64,000 nucleotides of DNA from Colwellia chukchiensis (GCF_002104455.1 NZ_NBOC01000009.1:62001-126000), one strand, 5' to 3'; counted from the stretch's first letter, positions 1-9,338 are shown. The notes: generated by a model not told the origin, from the letters alone. Numbers and translations are program-made.

Positions 1-466
1 GACGCTGCAGCGTATTTTTAAAATCACTATATTGACCATGATTGATGACCATGCCTTGTTTAAATGGGTGTCTATCAATTAAATCGGCTATCGCAGTTAG
101 GTGTGCGGCGCAATTGAGTTCGATATTAACCTGATGCCACCGCACTGCTGACTGCAACTCTATGGTAAGTACTTTACCCTGTTCATCCTCACTCAGAGCA
201 AGTTTAGGCTGATAATAGCCAAGTGCTTGTAACGCGCTACTGGCTTTGCGTAAGATAACAGTATCGGCTTGCGGAAGCCCTAATAACGACAGAGGGATGA
301 CGTTTTCATGACTGTTAAGGTGACGTAAAATATTGCGCTTAATGGCTGCATCGACGCCAAGGACCTTAATATAAGTGCCATCTTGCTGCTGATTCGTTTG
401 CGCTGAAACTTGCCAACAATAAAATGTTAATAGCATGATATTAAGTAGACAAAATAATCGCAGCAT
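1..466 (-). CDS. tamA: Translocation and assembly module subunit TamA, N-terminal part (cut by window edge)
   Basis: The visible 155 codons start with a signal-peptide-like hydrophobic segment (residues 1-22, ending near VSA). Next comes a POTRA-type region with the family hallmark ALGYYQP near residue 85 and a second motif HPFKQGMVINHGQYSDFK near residue 140, which parallels the E. coli TamA stretch around LNQGDYENFKKSL. TamA is an Omp85-family outer-membrane protein that, with inner-membrane TamB, helps insert autotransporters and move lipids to the outer membrane. The beta-barrel and any tamB partner lie outside the window to the left. The ATG at 464-466 was chosen because it places the hydrophobic segment at the N terminus. 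Family identity is from remembered similarity. Confidence 0.82.
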   Translation of the reverse strand, partial: MLRLFCLLNIMLLTFYCWQVSAQTNQQQDGTYIKVLGVDAAIKRNILRHLNSHENVIPLSLLGLPQADTVILRKASSALQALGYYQPKLALSEDEQGKVLTIELQSAVRWHQVNIELNCAAHLTAIADLIDRHPFKQGMVINHGQYSDFKNTLQR

Positions 467-694
467 TGTTATACATTTCACTGTTTTCAATTGCTTTCCA
501 TCAATTTAAACCGCCTTTATAATGACAAGCTTACTCACTGCAAAAAATCGCGCGGCTATATTAGCAGATCTAACAGCATGAGTTTGTGGCTCGTTAACCG
601 AAGTAACGGCCAAAAACATTGCGTCTTCGATTTTTTAAAGCTGAGCTTAAAAGCTGATATGCCTGTTAGTCTTACTTGCTTCGCTAATGCGTGA

Positions 695-1666
695 CTATAG
701 CCAACGTTTCTTTTTAAACACTATTAATAATACAATTGAAATCAGCATCATGAGTGCTAATAAAATAAAGTAACCATATTCGGCTTTTAGTTCAGGAATG
801 TTTTCAAAGTTCATACCATAAATACCGGCGAGAAAGGTTAAGGGCACAAATAAGGCAGTGATCACTGTCAACACCCGCATCGTGGCATTGAGTTGATGTG
901 ATGTAACCGACATATAGCCGTTGATGAGGTCACCACAGATATCATAATACATTTGTGACAAGCTTAATAAGCGATCTAGCCGTTCGCGTAAATCGTTAAC
1001 ACTATGGTTTTCTTTGTCGGTTATTAAGTCAGTATCCTCGTCGTCTACCAAGACCCTTAACGTGTCGCCGATATTGACATGATAATTAAATGTCCGTCTA
1101 ATTTTTACCAATTGTGAGCGATAGAGGGTTATTTGCTTCATCATATGGTCGTTGCCGCTTAATTGAAACGCGTCCTCTATTTTTTCGAGCTCCTCTTCAA
1201 AAGTAAAAAGCTCTTCTAAATAAAATCCACAACTGCGATGAAAAAGTCGTAACGCCATATGCACTGGGCTTCGTTTAAGAAATTTTTCACTATTAGCATT
1301 AAAGAGTTCATTGATTGCTAACGAACTTTGCGCATGACGGGTGATCAGTAATCGTTTACCTATAAACATGCTAATGGGTAAATGGCCAAATCGTAAACTT
1401 TCATCATTGGCAACCAAACCGCGATAAAGTATAAAAATATAATCTTTAAATAGCTCGATTTTAGGTGGGTGTCGCTCTCCTTGCGCATCTGCTATCGCGA
1501 GCGGATGGCAATTAAACTCTGTCAATATTTTTTTTTCTTGTGCTAAATCTAGGTTATCAAGATCAAGCCACAATGTTGACTGCTCGTCTGCTTGCCAACT
1601 CGCAATTAACTCAGGACCACCGATGACAGTTTCACGGTTTGCGGATATCAACATTGATTTTATCAT
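695..1666 (-). CDS. CorA-family divalent cation (Mg2+) transporter
   Basis: A protein of 323 residues with the CorA plan: a long, charged, helical cytoplasmic domain (about 1-260) and two C-terminal membrane segments. The signature GMN sits at residues 284-286 between the two segments (LAGIYGMNFENIPEL), and a basic tail KKKRWL ends the protein. CorA forms a pentameric inner-membrane channel for Mg2+; some relatives (ZntB) move Zn2+ instead, and the sequence alone does not settle the ion. It faces away from an MgtE-type transporter at 2031, so two unrelated Mg2+ transporter families share one 364-bp intergenic region. Confidence 0.9.
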   Translation of the reverse strand: MIKSMLISANRETVIGGPELIASWQADEQSTLWLDLDNLDLAQEKKILTEFNCHPLAIADAQGERHPPKIELFKDYIFILYRGLVANDESLRFGHLPISMFIGKRLLITRHAQSSLAINELFNANSEKFLKRSPVHMALRLFHRSCGFYLEELFTFEEELEKIEDAFQLSGNDHMMKQITLYRSQLVKIRRTFNYHVNIGDTLRVLVDDEDTDLITDKENHSVNDLRERLDRLLSLSQMYYDICGDLINGYMSVTSHQLNATMRVLTVITALFVPLTFLAGIYGMNFENIPELKAEYGYFILLALMMLISIVLLIVFKKKRWL

Positions 1667-2030
1667 GTCAGTCTCTCACTTTCGCGCAATGCAGCCTAAT
1701 GCTTTATTGCTAGGGTTTTACCAACGGCTTAGCGCATTCACTAAACGAAAATTTGTTATTAATGCTGGTTAAAATTAGCTTACCTAACCTCGATTGTAAT
1801 ACACTTAACAAGGTTAGTACGAATAAATTAACTCAACTTTTAAAGTATACGCCCTAAAACGCCTAAATTTACTGTAGTGGCTTGTTAATCATTGGTTTAG
1901 CCATCATTTGCAAGCGCTTGTGGTACAAAAAGTGATAAGCAGTGACTGCTTTAAACAGCTGAAAAGGTTACTAAGAGTGCTAAGCGCATATTCAACAATA
2001 GGCAATCATCAAATCGCTAAGGAAACATAG
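1667..2030. other. Intergenic region between divergent corA-like and mgtE genes
   Basis: This 364-bp AT-rich region must hold both promoters. I looked for an M-box (ykoK) Mg2+ riboswitch signature upstream of mgtE and did not see one, and found no convincing hairpin-plus-T-run. A purine-rich AAGGAAA just before the mgtE ATG is the likely ribosome-binding site. Nothing else can be supported. Confidence 0.5.
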
Positions 2031-3383
2031 ATGTTAGAAAACTTCACGGATAAATTATCTCTCGTTATTGACGATATTATCACGGCAGAAAGTGCCAATG
2101 AAATAGCGACAATTATGCAGAGTGCAAATGATACCTTAGCGCCAGATCAGTTTGCTCTGCTGATTGAAGCACTGCCGCAAAATAAACGCTTGGATGTTTG
2201 GACGACTTTTCCAACAGCCATGCAAAGAGCCGCGTTTGTTGATATGGGACAAGCTACCCGAGGCCACTTAATTACCCTACTAAGTGATGATGAATGTTTT
2301 GATCTACTTTCGCAATTAGATGTTGATGAAGTAATTGAAATTGCAGAAGAAATACCCAGCAGGCTCTTAAAGTATGCGATTAAATGTTTAGATGACTCAC
2401 AGCGCAAACTTTATCAACAAGCCCAACAATTTAGCACGGACGCCGTTGGACATTGGCTCGACTACAATTATGTGCGGATATCAGAAAAACTTAAAGTCAG
2501 CAGTGCTAAGCTGTTATTAGAAAAGGGGTTAGCGCCTTACACCGAAGACTTTTATGTGGTTAATAAAGACGGCGTATTAACAGGTATCCTAGCAATAAAC
2601 CGCTTATTGCAAAGTGATAATGACACGCGCTTAAGCGCGCTTTTTTGTCCAGAAGCACCGCGCCTTAAAGCCAGTGGTGAGCTCAGCGCCGCCGCTGATG
2701 CTGTTATTTTGTCAGGCAAAATGTCGTTGCCTATTGTTGATGAAAACGAACATTTTTTGGGCCGCTTTACCGTTGCCACCGCGTATGAAGTTAAGCAAGA
2801 GTTACAAACCGAGCAAATCAATAATGCCGCCGGTTTAAGTACCGATGAAGAGTTATTTTCAAGCGTTAGCAGTAGCGCTAAAAACCGTGGTATTTGGCTT
2901 GGTGTTAATTTAGTTACCGCTTTTTTAGCATCATGGTTTATCGGGCTTTTTGAAGCAACACTGCAACAAGTGGTGGCCTTAGCGGTATTAATGCCTGTTG
3001 TCGCGTCGATGGGAGGTGTTTCTGGTAGTCAAACATTAACTGTGATTGTGCGCGGTTTAGCGTTAGGGCAAATAACGGAGCAAAATAGAAAAGTGCTATT
3101 GCACAAGGAGTTAAAAGTTAGCGCCCTCAATGGGGTTATTTGGTCTTTGGTGATTGGCAGCATCACATTTTTATGGTTTGATAGCCTAGTGTTAAGCTTG
3201 GTCATTGCGATGGCGATCTTATTCAATTTACTCATCGCCGCGACATCAGGCGTGATGATCCCCGCTTTATTAAATAAACTTAATATTGACCCTGCATTGT
3301 CAGGCGCAGTGATCTTAACAACAATTACCGATATTTTTGGCTTCGTTGTCTTTTTAGGTTTGGGGAGCTTATTACTGCTGTAA
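2031..3383 (+). CDS. mgtE: MgtE-type magnesium transporter
   Basis: A 450-residue protein with the complete MgtE order: an acidic helical N domain (about 1-130, with DVDEVIEIAEEIP), a pair of CBS domains (about 135-260), and five membrane segments (about 285-450). The membrane part contains the conserved stretch MPVVASMGGVSGSQTLTVIVRG, which lines the pore in this family. MgtE is a dimeric, Mg2+-gated channel: cytoplasmic Mg2+ bound between the N and CBS domains closes the pore. The ATG follows AAGGAAA at a good distance. Length is normal for the family. Confidence 0.93.
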   Translation: MLENFTDKLSLVIDDIITAESANEIATIMQSANDTLAPDQFALLIEALPQNKRLDVWTTFPTAMQRAAFVDMGQATRGHLITLLSDDECFDLLSQLDVDEVIEIAEEIPSRLLKYAIKCLDDSQRKLYQQAQQFSTDAVGHWLDYNYVRISEKLKVSSAKLLLEKGLAPYTEDFYVVNKDGVLTGILAINRLLQSDNDTRLSALFCPEAPRLKASGELSAAADAVILSGKMSLPIVDENEHFLGRFTVATAYEVKQELQTEQINNAAGLSTDEELFSSVSSSAKNRGIWLGVNLVTAFLASWFIGLFEATLQQVVALAVLMPVVASMGGVSGSQTLTVIVRGLALGQITEQNRKVLLHKELKVSALNGVIWSLVIGSITFLWFDSLVLSLVIAMAILFNLLIAATSGVMIPALLNKLNIDPALSGAVILTTITDIFGFVVFLGLGSLLLL

Positions 3384-3429
3384 TGCCTTAAAAGTGCTGT
3401 TACTACCTTTTAATTGTCGTGTAATCAGG

Positions 3430-3465
3430 CTAGCGCGTTTGCTGTCAGTGGCATAGACGCGCTAG
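3430..3465. terminator. 9-bp perfect hairpin between convergent mgtE and CoA-transferase genes
   Basis: CTAGCGCGT at 3430-3438 is the exact reverse complement of ACGCGCTAG at 3457-3465, with an 18-nt loop. It lies in the 100-bp gap where two genes converge. Neither strand has a clear T-run after the stem, so it may be a weak terminator or an RNA 3'-end stabiliser. Confidence 0.4.
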
Positions 3466-3483
3466 TTCGACTGTTTCACGGTT

Positions 3484-4701
3484 TTAGGTCTCAACAATAT
3501 GATTTTTAAAAAGCGCATTAACCTGTGCATCGTCATAATTTAGAAACTGCTTTAGCACTTGCTCAGTATGTTGGCCAATATTGGGGGCGGCATGTTTGTA
3601 TTGTAATGGCGTTGCAGATAAATTAATGGGTGAGGCTATCGTTTTGATCATAACGCCTGCGTGATCGGGTACCTGCTGCACCATGTCACGATATTGCACT
3701 TGCGGGTGGGAAAATACCTGGTCTAAGTTATTGACGGGGCCACAAGGTACTGCAATTGATTCTAAAGTTTTGACCCAATATTCCGTACTTTTTTGCGCCA
3801 ATATGTTGGCTAATACAGGGATCAGGGTTGCTCGGTTTTCTACCCGCTGCTGATTGCTTTGATATAATGCATTATTGGCTAATTCAGCACAGCCGGCGGC
3901 ATTGCAAAATTTTTCAAACTGATGATCATTACCTATAGCCAAAATCAGGCTACCATCATTGGTAGCAAATGTTTGATACGGCACTATATTAGGATGACCA
4001 TTGCCTAGTCGCGTTGGGTTTTCACCCGTGGCTAAATAATTCATTCCTTGATTTGCCAAGGTAGCAACTTGCACGTCTAGTAACGCAATATCTATATGTT
4101 GGCCTTGCCCCGTGTGTGTTCGCGCAAATAAAGCGGCTAAAATGGCATTGGCGCTATACAAGCCCGTCATCACATCAACAACAGCGACCCCAACTTTCAT
4201 CGGTTCACCGTCACTAACACCGGTTAAACTCATTAAGCCCCCCTCGCCTTGGATCATCGCGTCATAACCCGCTTTATGCGCAAATGGCCCTTGCTGACCA
4301 AAACCCGTAATTGAGCAATAGACAAGCTTAGGGTTTATTGATTTTATCTGTTGATAACTTAAACCATACTTTTCAAGCCCGCCAACTTTATAGTTCTCAA
4401 CCAGTACGTCAGCATGGGCGATCAAATCTTTAACTACTTGCTGTCCAGCCGCCTGCGTTATATCAATGGCGATGGATTGTTTATTGCGATTAGCGCTATG
4501 AAAATAAGCGGCTTGAGCGGGCTGCCCATGCTGCGCGGGTTTAATAAATGGGGGGCCCCAATGGCGGGTATCGTCGCCTTTTTTTGGACGTTCGACTTTA
4601 ATAACTTCAGCCCCCATGTCCGCCAACATTTGTGATGCCCACGGCCCTGCCAAAATTCGACTTAAGTCAATTACTTTAATACCTTTTAATGCTACCGACA
4701 T
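3484..4701 (-). CDS. CaiB/BaiF-type (family III) CoA-transferase
   Basis: A 405-residue protein, the usual length for family III CoA-transferases, which swap CoA between two carboxylic acids and form interlocked dimers. The N terminus has the family pattern IKVIDLSRILAGPWASQMLADMG; GYDAMIQGEGGLMSLTG lies at about 145-161; and the Asp in VAVVDVMTG (D176) aligns with the catalytic Asp of formyl-CoA transferase. Substrate cannot be read from sequence; it resembles the succinyl-CoA:dicarboxylate branch more than carnitine CaiB. The ATG is preceded by AAAGGG at 8 bp. It is divergent from an M24 peptidase, which does not point to a particular pathway. Confidence 0.85.
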   Translation of the reverse strand: MSVALKGIKVIDLSRILAGPWASQMLADMGAEVIKVERPKKGDDTRHWGPPFIKPAQHGQPAQAAYFHSANRNKQSIAIDITQAAGQQVVKDLIAHADVLVENYKVGGLEKYGLSYQQIKSINPKLVYCSITGFGQQGPFAHKAGYDAMIQGEGGLMSLTGVSDGEPMKVGVAVVDVMTGLYSANAILAALFARTHTGQGQHIDIALLDVQVATLANQGMNYLATGENPTRLGNGHPNIVPYQTFATNDGSLILAIGNDHQFEKFCNAAGCAELANNALYQSNQQRVENRATLIPVLANILAQKSTEYWVKTLESIAVPCGPVNNLDQVFSHPQVQYRDMVQQVPDHAGVMIKTIASPINLSATPLQYKHAAPNIGQHTEQVLKQFLNYDDAQVNALFKNHIVET

Positions 4702-5074
4702 ATGCTAACCCTTTGCTTTTACCTTTTCATACCTAACACTATGCTCATCGTACAGCGAATGGTTATAACGCGCTGCTATAGATGGTAAAGTACCTTTTAG
4801 CTATTTTTTCAGGTATTGCTGTTGCTATTAACAGCGAATATGTTTACAGATGATAATTTATCAACTGGAAATAACAAAGGCTAAATATCATTAGTTAGCA
4901 AAATAATAGTAATAATTTCGCAATTAGTGATATTTTAGGGTAGATATGTTCATTAATTTAATCAGATACAATTAATTTAATTTTTAGTAACAACAAAATT
5001 AAATAAACAGCATACATAACGCACTTTTTTGTATAAAATATACAAATATTCGTTGAACTTAATAAGGAAAGATT
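4702..5074. other. Intergenic region between divergent CoA-transferase and M24 peptidase genes
   Basis: A 373-bp, very AT-rich divergent promoter region. I see TATAAT-like stretches in several places, such as around 5032-5041, but none with a clear partner -35 box. A short minus-strand reading frame here has no ribosome-binding site and overlaps the M24 gene start, so I do not call it. Confidence 0.45.
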
Positions 5075-6295
5075 ATGACCATAGGTGTCGGCGGCTCTAC
5101 CGCAGAAATTGAACTTGACAAACTCGTCAACATGACTGGCCAAGTGCAAGCGATAACAGCGTCAGAATTTAAACAGCGCATCGCAAAAGCACAGGCTATC
5201 ATGGCTGAAAATAATATTGATGCCACCTACATTGATGCGGGCACAAACCTCTATTATTTTACAGGTACACGCTGGTATGCAAGTGAGCGCTTGGTGGGCG
5301 CGATCATTCCACAGCAAGGTGAAATCAAATATATTGCGCCATTTTTTGAAGTCAACACCCTAAAGCAATTTATGACTATTACTGGCGACATTAAAGGCTG
5401 GCAAGAGCACGAAAGCCCGTATTTGTTAGTACAGCAAACACTTGCCGAGCTAGGTATCCACTCAGGTCGCTTAGCGATAGATGAGTCGACGGCATTTTTC
5501 ATTGCTGATGGTATTAAACAAGCAGCGCCTGATTTTGAGCTTGTTGATGCCAAGTGTGTCACTGCCGGTTGTCGAACGGTAAAATCTGACAGCGAAATAG
5601 CCTTGTTACAACAAGCAAAAAATATGACCATGGAGGTGCATAAAGCGGTAGCGCGTATTTTACATGTCGGTATAACCACGCAAGAAGTTACTGACTTTAT
5701 TGACCAAGCACACCGCAAAGTCGGTGCTACGAGCGGTTCATATTTTTGCATTGTGTTATTTGGTGAAGACTCTTCCTACCCACATGGTGTTAAAAATCCA
5801 AAAACATTAGCAGAAAATGACATTGTATTAATCGATACCGGCTGTCAGGTAGAGGGCTATAATTCAGACATTACCCGTACCTATGTCTTTGGTGAGCCAA
5901 ATCAACGTCAACGTGAGATGTGGCTTGTTGAAAAAATGGCACAAAAAGCCGCGTTTGATGCCGCCAATATTGGTGTTGCTTGTGGCGATGTTGATGTGGC
6001 TGCTCGTGATTATCTGGCCAGTCAAAATTTAGGTCCTGATTATGAAACGCCTGGCTGTCCGCATAGAACAGGACATGGGATCGGATTGGACATTCATGAG
6101 TGGCCTTATTTAGTGCGTAGTGACAGAACGCCATTGGTCAAAGGTATGTGTTTTTCTAATGAACCTATGTTGGTATTACCAGGTGAATTTGGTGTACGTT
6201 TAGAAGATCACTTCTACATGACTGACACTGGCGCCAAATGGTTTACCGAGCCATCATATTCTATTGACGACCCATTTGGTTACCAACAAGCCTAA
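5075..6295 (+). CDS. M24-family metallopeptidase (Xaa-Pro peptidase type)
   Basis: A 406-residue protein with a creatinase-type N domain (about 28-165) and an M24 pita-bread catalytic domain (about 175-400). All five expected metal ligands are visible: D254 (LIDTG), D265 (NSDITR), H334 (RTGHGIG), E363 (SNEP) and E377 (RLEDH), plus H237 in SSYPHG, typical of the aminopeptidase P/prolidase group. It therefore probably cleaves X-Pro bonds using two Mn2+ or Co2+ ions. No signal peptide is seen, so cytoplasmic. A good AAGGAAAG precedes the ATG by about 5 bp; the first 25 residues are an extension without obvious family match. Confidence 0.88.
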   Translation: MTIGVGGSTAEIELDKLVNMTGQVQAITASEFKQRIAKAQAIMAENNIDATYIDAGTNLYYFTGTRWYASERLVGAIIPQQGEIKYIAPFFEVNTLKQFMTITGDIKGWQEHESPYLLVQQTLAELGIHSGRLAIDESTAFFIADGIKQAAPDFELVDAKCVTAGCRTVKSDSEIALLQQAKNMTMEVHKAVARILHVGITTQEVTDFIDQAHRKVGATSGSYFCIVLFGEDSSYPHGVKNPKTLAENDIVLIDTGCQVEGYNSDITRTYVFGEPNQRQREMWLVEKMAQKAAFDAANIGVACGDVDVAARDYLASQNLGPDYETPGCPHRTGHGIGLDIHEWPYLVRSDRTPLVKGMCFSNEPMLVLPGEFGVRLEDHFYMTDTGAKWFTEPSYSIDDPFGYQQA

Positions 6296-6311
6296 GGTCT
6301 ATGTTTTAATT

Positions 6312-6344
6312 AAGGTCAGTACATTGTGCTGACCTTCTCTTTTT
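6312..6344 (+). terminator. Rho-independent terminator after the M24 peptidase gene
   Basis: AAGGTCAG (6312-6319) pairs with CTGACCTT (6329-6336); the stem extends inward to 11 bp with one T-G pair and a 3-nt loop, and is followed by CTCTTTTT. It begins 16 bp after the stop codon, so transcription of the peptidase gene should end here, before yciB. Confidence 0.88.
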
Positions 6345-6538
6345 AATAGCACAACAACGACCCCAAAGGCCAAGATTAGCCATGGGGAGGCTTTGCTAAC
6401 GTTGAGCACCCTACCGCCTTTGGCGCTGCAATGACTTTCAAAATTGTTATTATTTTAATGGCATAACGCAACAAATAGTTTTGACTATGGCGTAGCTTTG
6501 GATAGAATCGACATATTATAATTTTTGATATTGATATT

Positions 6539-7084
6539 ATGCACGCCTTTCTAGAATACATTCCGTTAGTTATTTTTTTTGTAGCTTATAAATTTGCTGA
6601 TATTTATTGGGCTACCGCCTCACTGATTGTTGCCTCTGCTGTGCAACTGATTTATTTTTTGATAAAAAAACAACCGATACCGAAAAGAAACTTGATCTTT
6701 TTTGCCTTAATCGTCATTTTTGGCGGTCTGACTATTTTTTTACATGACGACACATTTTTAAAGTGGAAAGTAACGATTATTCAAGGCATTTTTGCGTTCG
6801 TGTTAATTGTCAGCCAAACGGTATTTAACAAAAACATCATTAAAGAGTTTTTAGGTGAAGCCCTGACCTTGCCCGAAAAAATTTGGAACAATTTAAACTT
6901 AGCTTGGGCGTTATTTTTCGCACTTTGTGGCTTTCTCAATTGGTATATAGCGTTTAACTTTAGTTTAGAAACCTGGGTTAACTTTAAAGTCTTTGGTTTA
7001 ACCGCCATGACTTTTATTTTTGCTATTGGCTCGGTACTGTCATTATATAAATATATGCCCGACGAACAGAAAAAAGAAAAGTAA
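6539..7084 (+). CDS. yciB: Inner-membrane septation protein A, YciB/IspZ family
   Basis: A 181-residue, strongly hydrophobic protein with about five membrane segments. It matches YciB in length and in motifs at the N terminus (FLEYIPLVIFFVAYKFADIYWAT), the centre (TLIF... KWKVTIIQGIF style) and near LNLAWALFFALCGFLNWYIAF. YciB is an inner-membrane protein linked to cell-envelope integrity and to the cell-division and elongation machinery. It is followed 57 bp later by yciI, an arrangement found in many gammaproteobacteria, where yciA, yciB and yciI cluster; yciA is not seen here. Confidence 0.92.
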   Translation: MHAFLEYIPLVIFFVAYKFADIYWATASLIVASAVQLIYFLIKKQPIPKRNLIFFALIVIFGGLTIFLHDDTFLKWKVTIIQGIFAFVLIVSQTVFNKNIIKEFLGEALTLPEKIWNNLNLAWALFFALCGFLNWYIAFNFSLETWVNFKVFGLTAMTFIFAIGSVLSLYKYMPDEQKKEK

Positions 7085-7141
7085 ATACAAACACTAAGCT
7101 AACTAGCATTTACTTAAATTTATCCAAAACAGAGTATTATC

Positions 7142-7444
7142 ATGTTATATCTTATCTACAGTGAAGATGTTAAAAATAGTTTACCCTTGCGTATGAACGT
7201 TCGAGAAAATCACTTAGCGCGATTACACACTTTACAAGATCAAGGCAGGTTATTAGTGGCTGGCCCTTGCCCTGCCATAGATAGCGAAAACCCAGGTACT
7301 GCCGGCTTTACTGGCTCACTGATCATTGCAGAATTTGACAACTTATCGGCAGCGCAACAATGGGCCGAACAAGACCCTTATATTGCAGCTGGGGTTTACA
7401 AAAGTGTCACCGTTAAACCCTATAAAAAAGTTCTACCAGCCTAA
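7142..7444 (+). CDS. yciI: YciI family protein
   Basis: A 100-residue protein of the YCII (ferredoxin-like alpha/beta) family. Visible family features are [10 protein letters not shown] at the start, [25 protein letters not shown] with its conserved His and Gly, and [24 protein letters not shown] at the end, including the conserved DP(Y/F). The cellular role of YciI is not well settled; enzymes of related fold act on chlorinated aromatics and small acids. It lies just downstream of yciB and 16 bp upstream of the next gene, so the three probably share a transcript. Confidence 0.93.
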   Translation: MLYLIYSEDVKNSLPLRMNVRENHLARLHTLQDQGRLLVAGPCPAIDSENPGTAGFTGSLIIAEFDNLSAAQQWAEQDPYIAAGVYKSVTVKPYKKVLPA

Positions 7445-7460
7445 CAGGTTTATCAAAATC

Positions 7461-7865
7461 ATGATTGCACGGTATCGTAAAGCCCTCCTGATCAGCCTCA
7501 TACTCATTATGCCGGCAATGCTCAAAGCCGAGGTTAGGCAACCCAATTGTGAACAGGAAAACGTTTCCCCTGCTCAAGCATCAAGTTGCCTCGATACTTT
7601 GCAATCAAAAGTAGATCAAGAACTAAAAACCTGGCTGAATAATCAACAATTTTTGTTAGAAGCGTTAGCCGCTGAAACGGGTCGTCGTGGTGCGTTAAAG
7701 ATTTTTAAACGTGCTCAGCGAAGCTTTACAAAATACCGCGAAGATAGCTGTCGATGGCAATACCTTAGCCTGGCCTCAACACAAGCGGCGGCTATCGCCT
7801 ATAAAAAGTGCTACATCAAACTAACCCAAGCTCGCATTGACGAGTTGTCTCAATTAAATAAATAA
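7461..7865 (+). CDS. Secreted LprI/DUF1311-like protein
   Basis: A 134-residue protein with a clear signal peptide (residues 1-23, basic start MIARYRK, hydrophobic core, cleavage near LKA-EV). The mature part has the DUF1311/LprI-type pattern: paired Cys residues (NCEQ, SSCLD), SCRWQYL in the middle and a late KKCYIKLTQARIDEL. LprI-like proteins include periplasmic lysozyme inhibitors, but most family members have unknown roles. A longer reading frame extends upstream into yciI; the ATG at 7461 was chosen because it starts the signal peptide and avoids that overlap. Likely cotranscribed with yciB-yciI. Confidence 0.72.
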   Translation: MIARYRKALLISLILIMPAMLKAEVRQPNCEQENVSPAQASSCLDTLQSKVDQELKTWLNNQQFLLEALAAETGRRGALKIFKRAQRSFTKYREDSCRWQYLSLASTQAAAIAYKKCYIKLTQARIDELSQLNK

Positions 7866-7958
7866 TGACTTTAAACCCAAACTCTTGTTTTTTATTAATT
7901 TAATTTAATGACAAAAACTATATTTAGGGTTTATAATTAAGCCACTTTTACCTGTTTG

Positions 7959-8522
7959 ATGCTGCATGTGGACCTTCTAACCAATCTGTCTGTTTACTTA
8001 AGTAACCCGAGAACGTCGCTCAATGATAAGCTGTTAAAAATTTGTAAGGCTGTCAAGTTAGCGGTGCCGACCTGTGATCGGGTCAGTATTTGGCTATTTT
8101 TTAATAATAATACTGAATTAGTGGCACTAAAGTGCTTAGATGAACGCTCAGTGCAAACACAAGGCGAAGTCTTATCAGCTCAAGATCATCCAGCCTATTT
8201 TGCACATATATTAGCCAATGAATTTTTAATCGCCGCAGACGCTCGAACACACGCTAATACTGAAAGCTTTACATCGGCTTATTTTACAAACTATGACATC
8301 TACTCATTATTAGACGTTACCTTTAAAAAAGATTACCTTCCGTTAGGTGTAATTTGCTGTGAACGCACAAAAATTATAACGCATTGGCAAACGGCGGATG
8401 CTGAAATTCTGAAAAAAATATCCTTAAAAGCTTCATTATTCATTAGTGATAATATTGCCGACACATTTGCTAGTAAATCGAAAGCCGACATTATTGCACA
8501 ATTAAATAACCACAATACTTAA
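7959..8522 (+). CDS. Stand-alone GAF-domain protein
   Basis: A protein of 187 residues that looks like one GAF domain: a helical start (NLSVYLSNPRTSLNDKLLKICKAVKLA), then CDRVSIWLFFNNNTELVALKCLDERS, the central HPAYFAHILANEFLIAADARTH and SLLDVTFKKDYLPLGVICCERT. No output domain is attached, so it may sense a small molecule and act through a partner. The ATG at 7959 follows a possible TTG at 7956; neither has a strong ribosome-binding site. It ends 15 bp from the convergent DUF1461 gene. Confidence 0.72.
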   Translation: MLHVDLLTNLSVYLSNPRTSLNDKLLKICKAVKLAVPTCDRVSIWLFFNNNTELVALKCLDERSVQTQGEVLSAQDHPAYFAHILANEFLIAADARTHANTESFTSAYFTNYDIYSLLDVTFKKDYLPLGVICCERTKIITHWQTADAEILKKISLKASLFISDNIADTFASKSKADIIAQLNNHNT

Positions 8523-8537
8523 TGGTGAGCTAAGTTA

Positions 8538-9338
8538 TTAACGTTTAGTTTTTGCTATACTTTTTTGCCAACGGCTAACCGCAAAGTCGAGCGCCAATAT
8601 TAAAACCATGCCAACCATTAACAACTGAGCCGCAATAACGGCAAAAATATCCGGTGCTTTCATAATAGCGGCCATTAAAGAATCTTGGTAATAAAAGAAC
8701 CATTGATGCTGCTCAGGAAAAACCACGGTGTGCAAATAATAAAATACCTGTGTAAAACCCCAAGTCATCAAGATAATAGTGATCAGCGCTACAACAACTA
8801 GCAAAGTGACGAACTTTTGCTTACCACTTGGCATACGCCAGAGGCTATTTATTGCTTGGTTATCATTGCCGCTATTTTTAATATTGCTAGCGATCGCAGT
8901 TTTAATATAGGCCGTTAGTAATAAAACTAAAATTAATAAATTAAAGCGCCAAAGCGAAGTTAAACCATCAATTAAATTAGCTACATCCTGTAAATGTATC
9001 ACTTCACTATTAGTTAAAAATTTACCCGTTAAACCTTTATCATTGCGATAACTTATTTCAGCTAAGCCACGACCAGATTGATGTATCGCGGTTACGATAT
9101 CGGCAAACATTTTTTCAGCAAGGTTGGCATTATTGACCGGAAAGTCTTTTTTGCCTTGACTATTAACTGGTACATGTTTACTGACAACCGTTTCAATCGC
9201 TAATACCTGATACCAATAACCATATAGGAAATTAGCATGTTTATTAATTTGCCAACTAATACCTAAAGCAAATATCAACATTGAGCAAGCAAACAACAAC
9301 CAAAGTGCCTGCTGGCATAGTATTACTTTTCTGTTCAT
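8538..9338 (-). CDS. DUF1461-type integral membrane protein
   Basis: A 266-residue membrane protein with about four membrane segments (about 8-30, 130-148, 175-200 and 235-255) and a large extracytoplasmic loop between the first two. The stretch YYLHTVVFPEQHQWFFYYQDSLM fits the DUF1461 (TIGR01906/Lit-like) pattern of an F(F/P)-x-W-x-F-x-x-DSLI motif before the last membrane segment. Related Lit proteins in Gram-positives modify lipoproteins, but function here is unknown. ATG start is unambiguous. Confidence 0.66.
   Translation of the reverse strand: MNRKVILCQQALWLLFACSMLIFALGISWQINKHANFLYGYWYQVLAIETVVSKHVPVNSQGKKDFPVNNANLAEKMFADIVTAIHQSGRGLAEISYRNDKGLTGKFLTNSEVIHLQDVANLIDGLTSLWRFNLLILVLLLTAYIKTAIASNIKNSGNDNQAINSLWRMPSGKQKFVTLLVVVALITIILMTWGFTQVFYYLHTVVFPEQHQWFFYYQDSLMAAIMKAPDIFAVIAAQLLMVGMVLILALDFAVSRWQKSIAKTKR

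Noticed and set aside
491-694. 67-codon plus-strand frame between tamA and corA
   Set aside because: Begins with TTG, no ribosome-binding site, and no recognisable protein pattern.
1667-2030. Possible M-box riboswitch before mgtE
   Set aside because: The conserved M-box core was not found on inspection.
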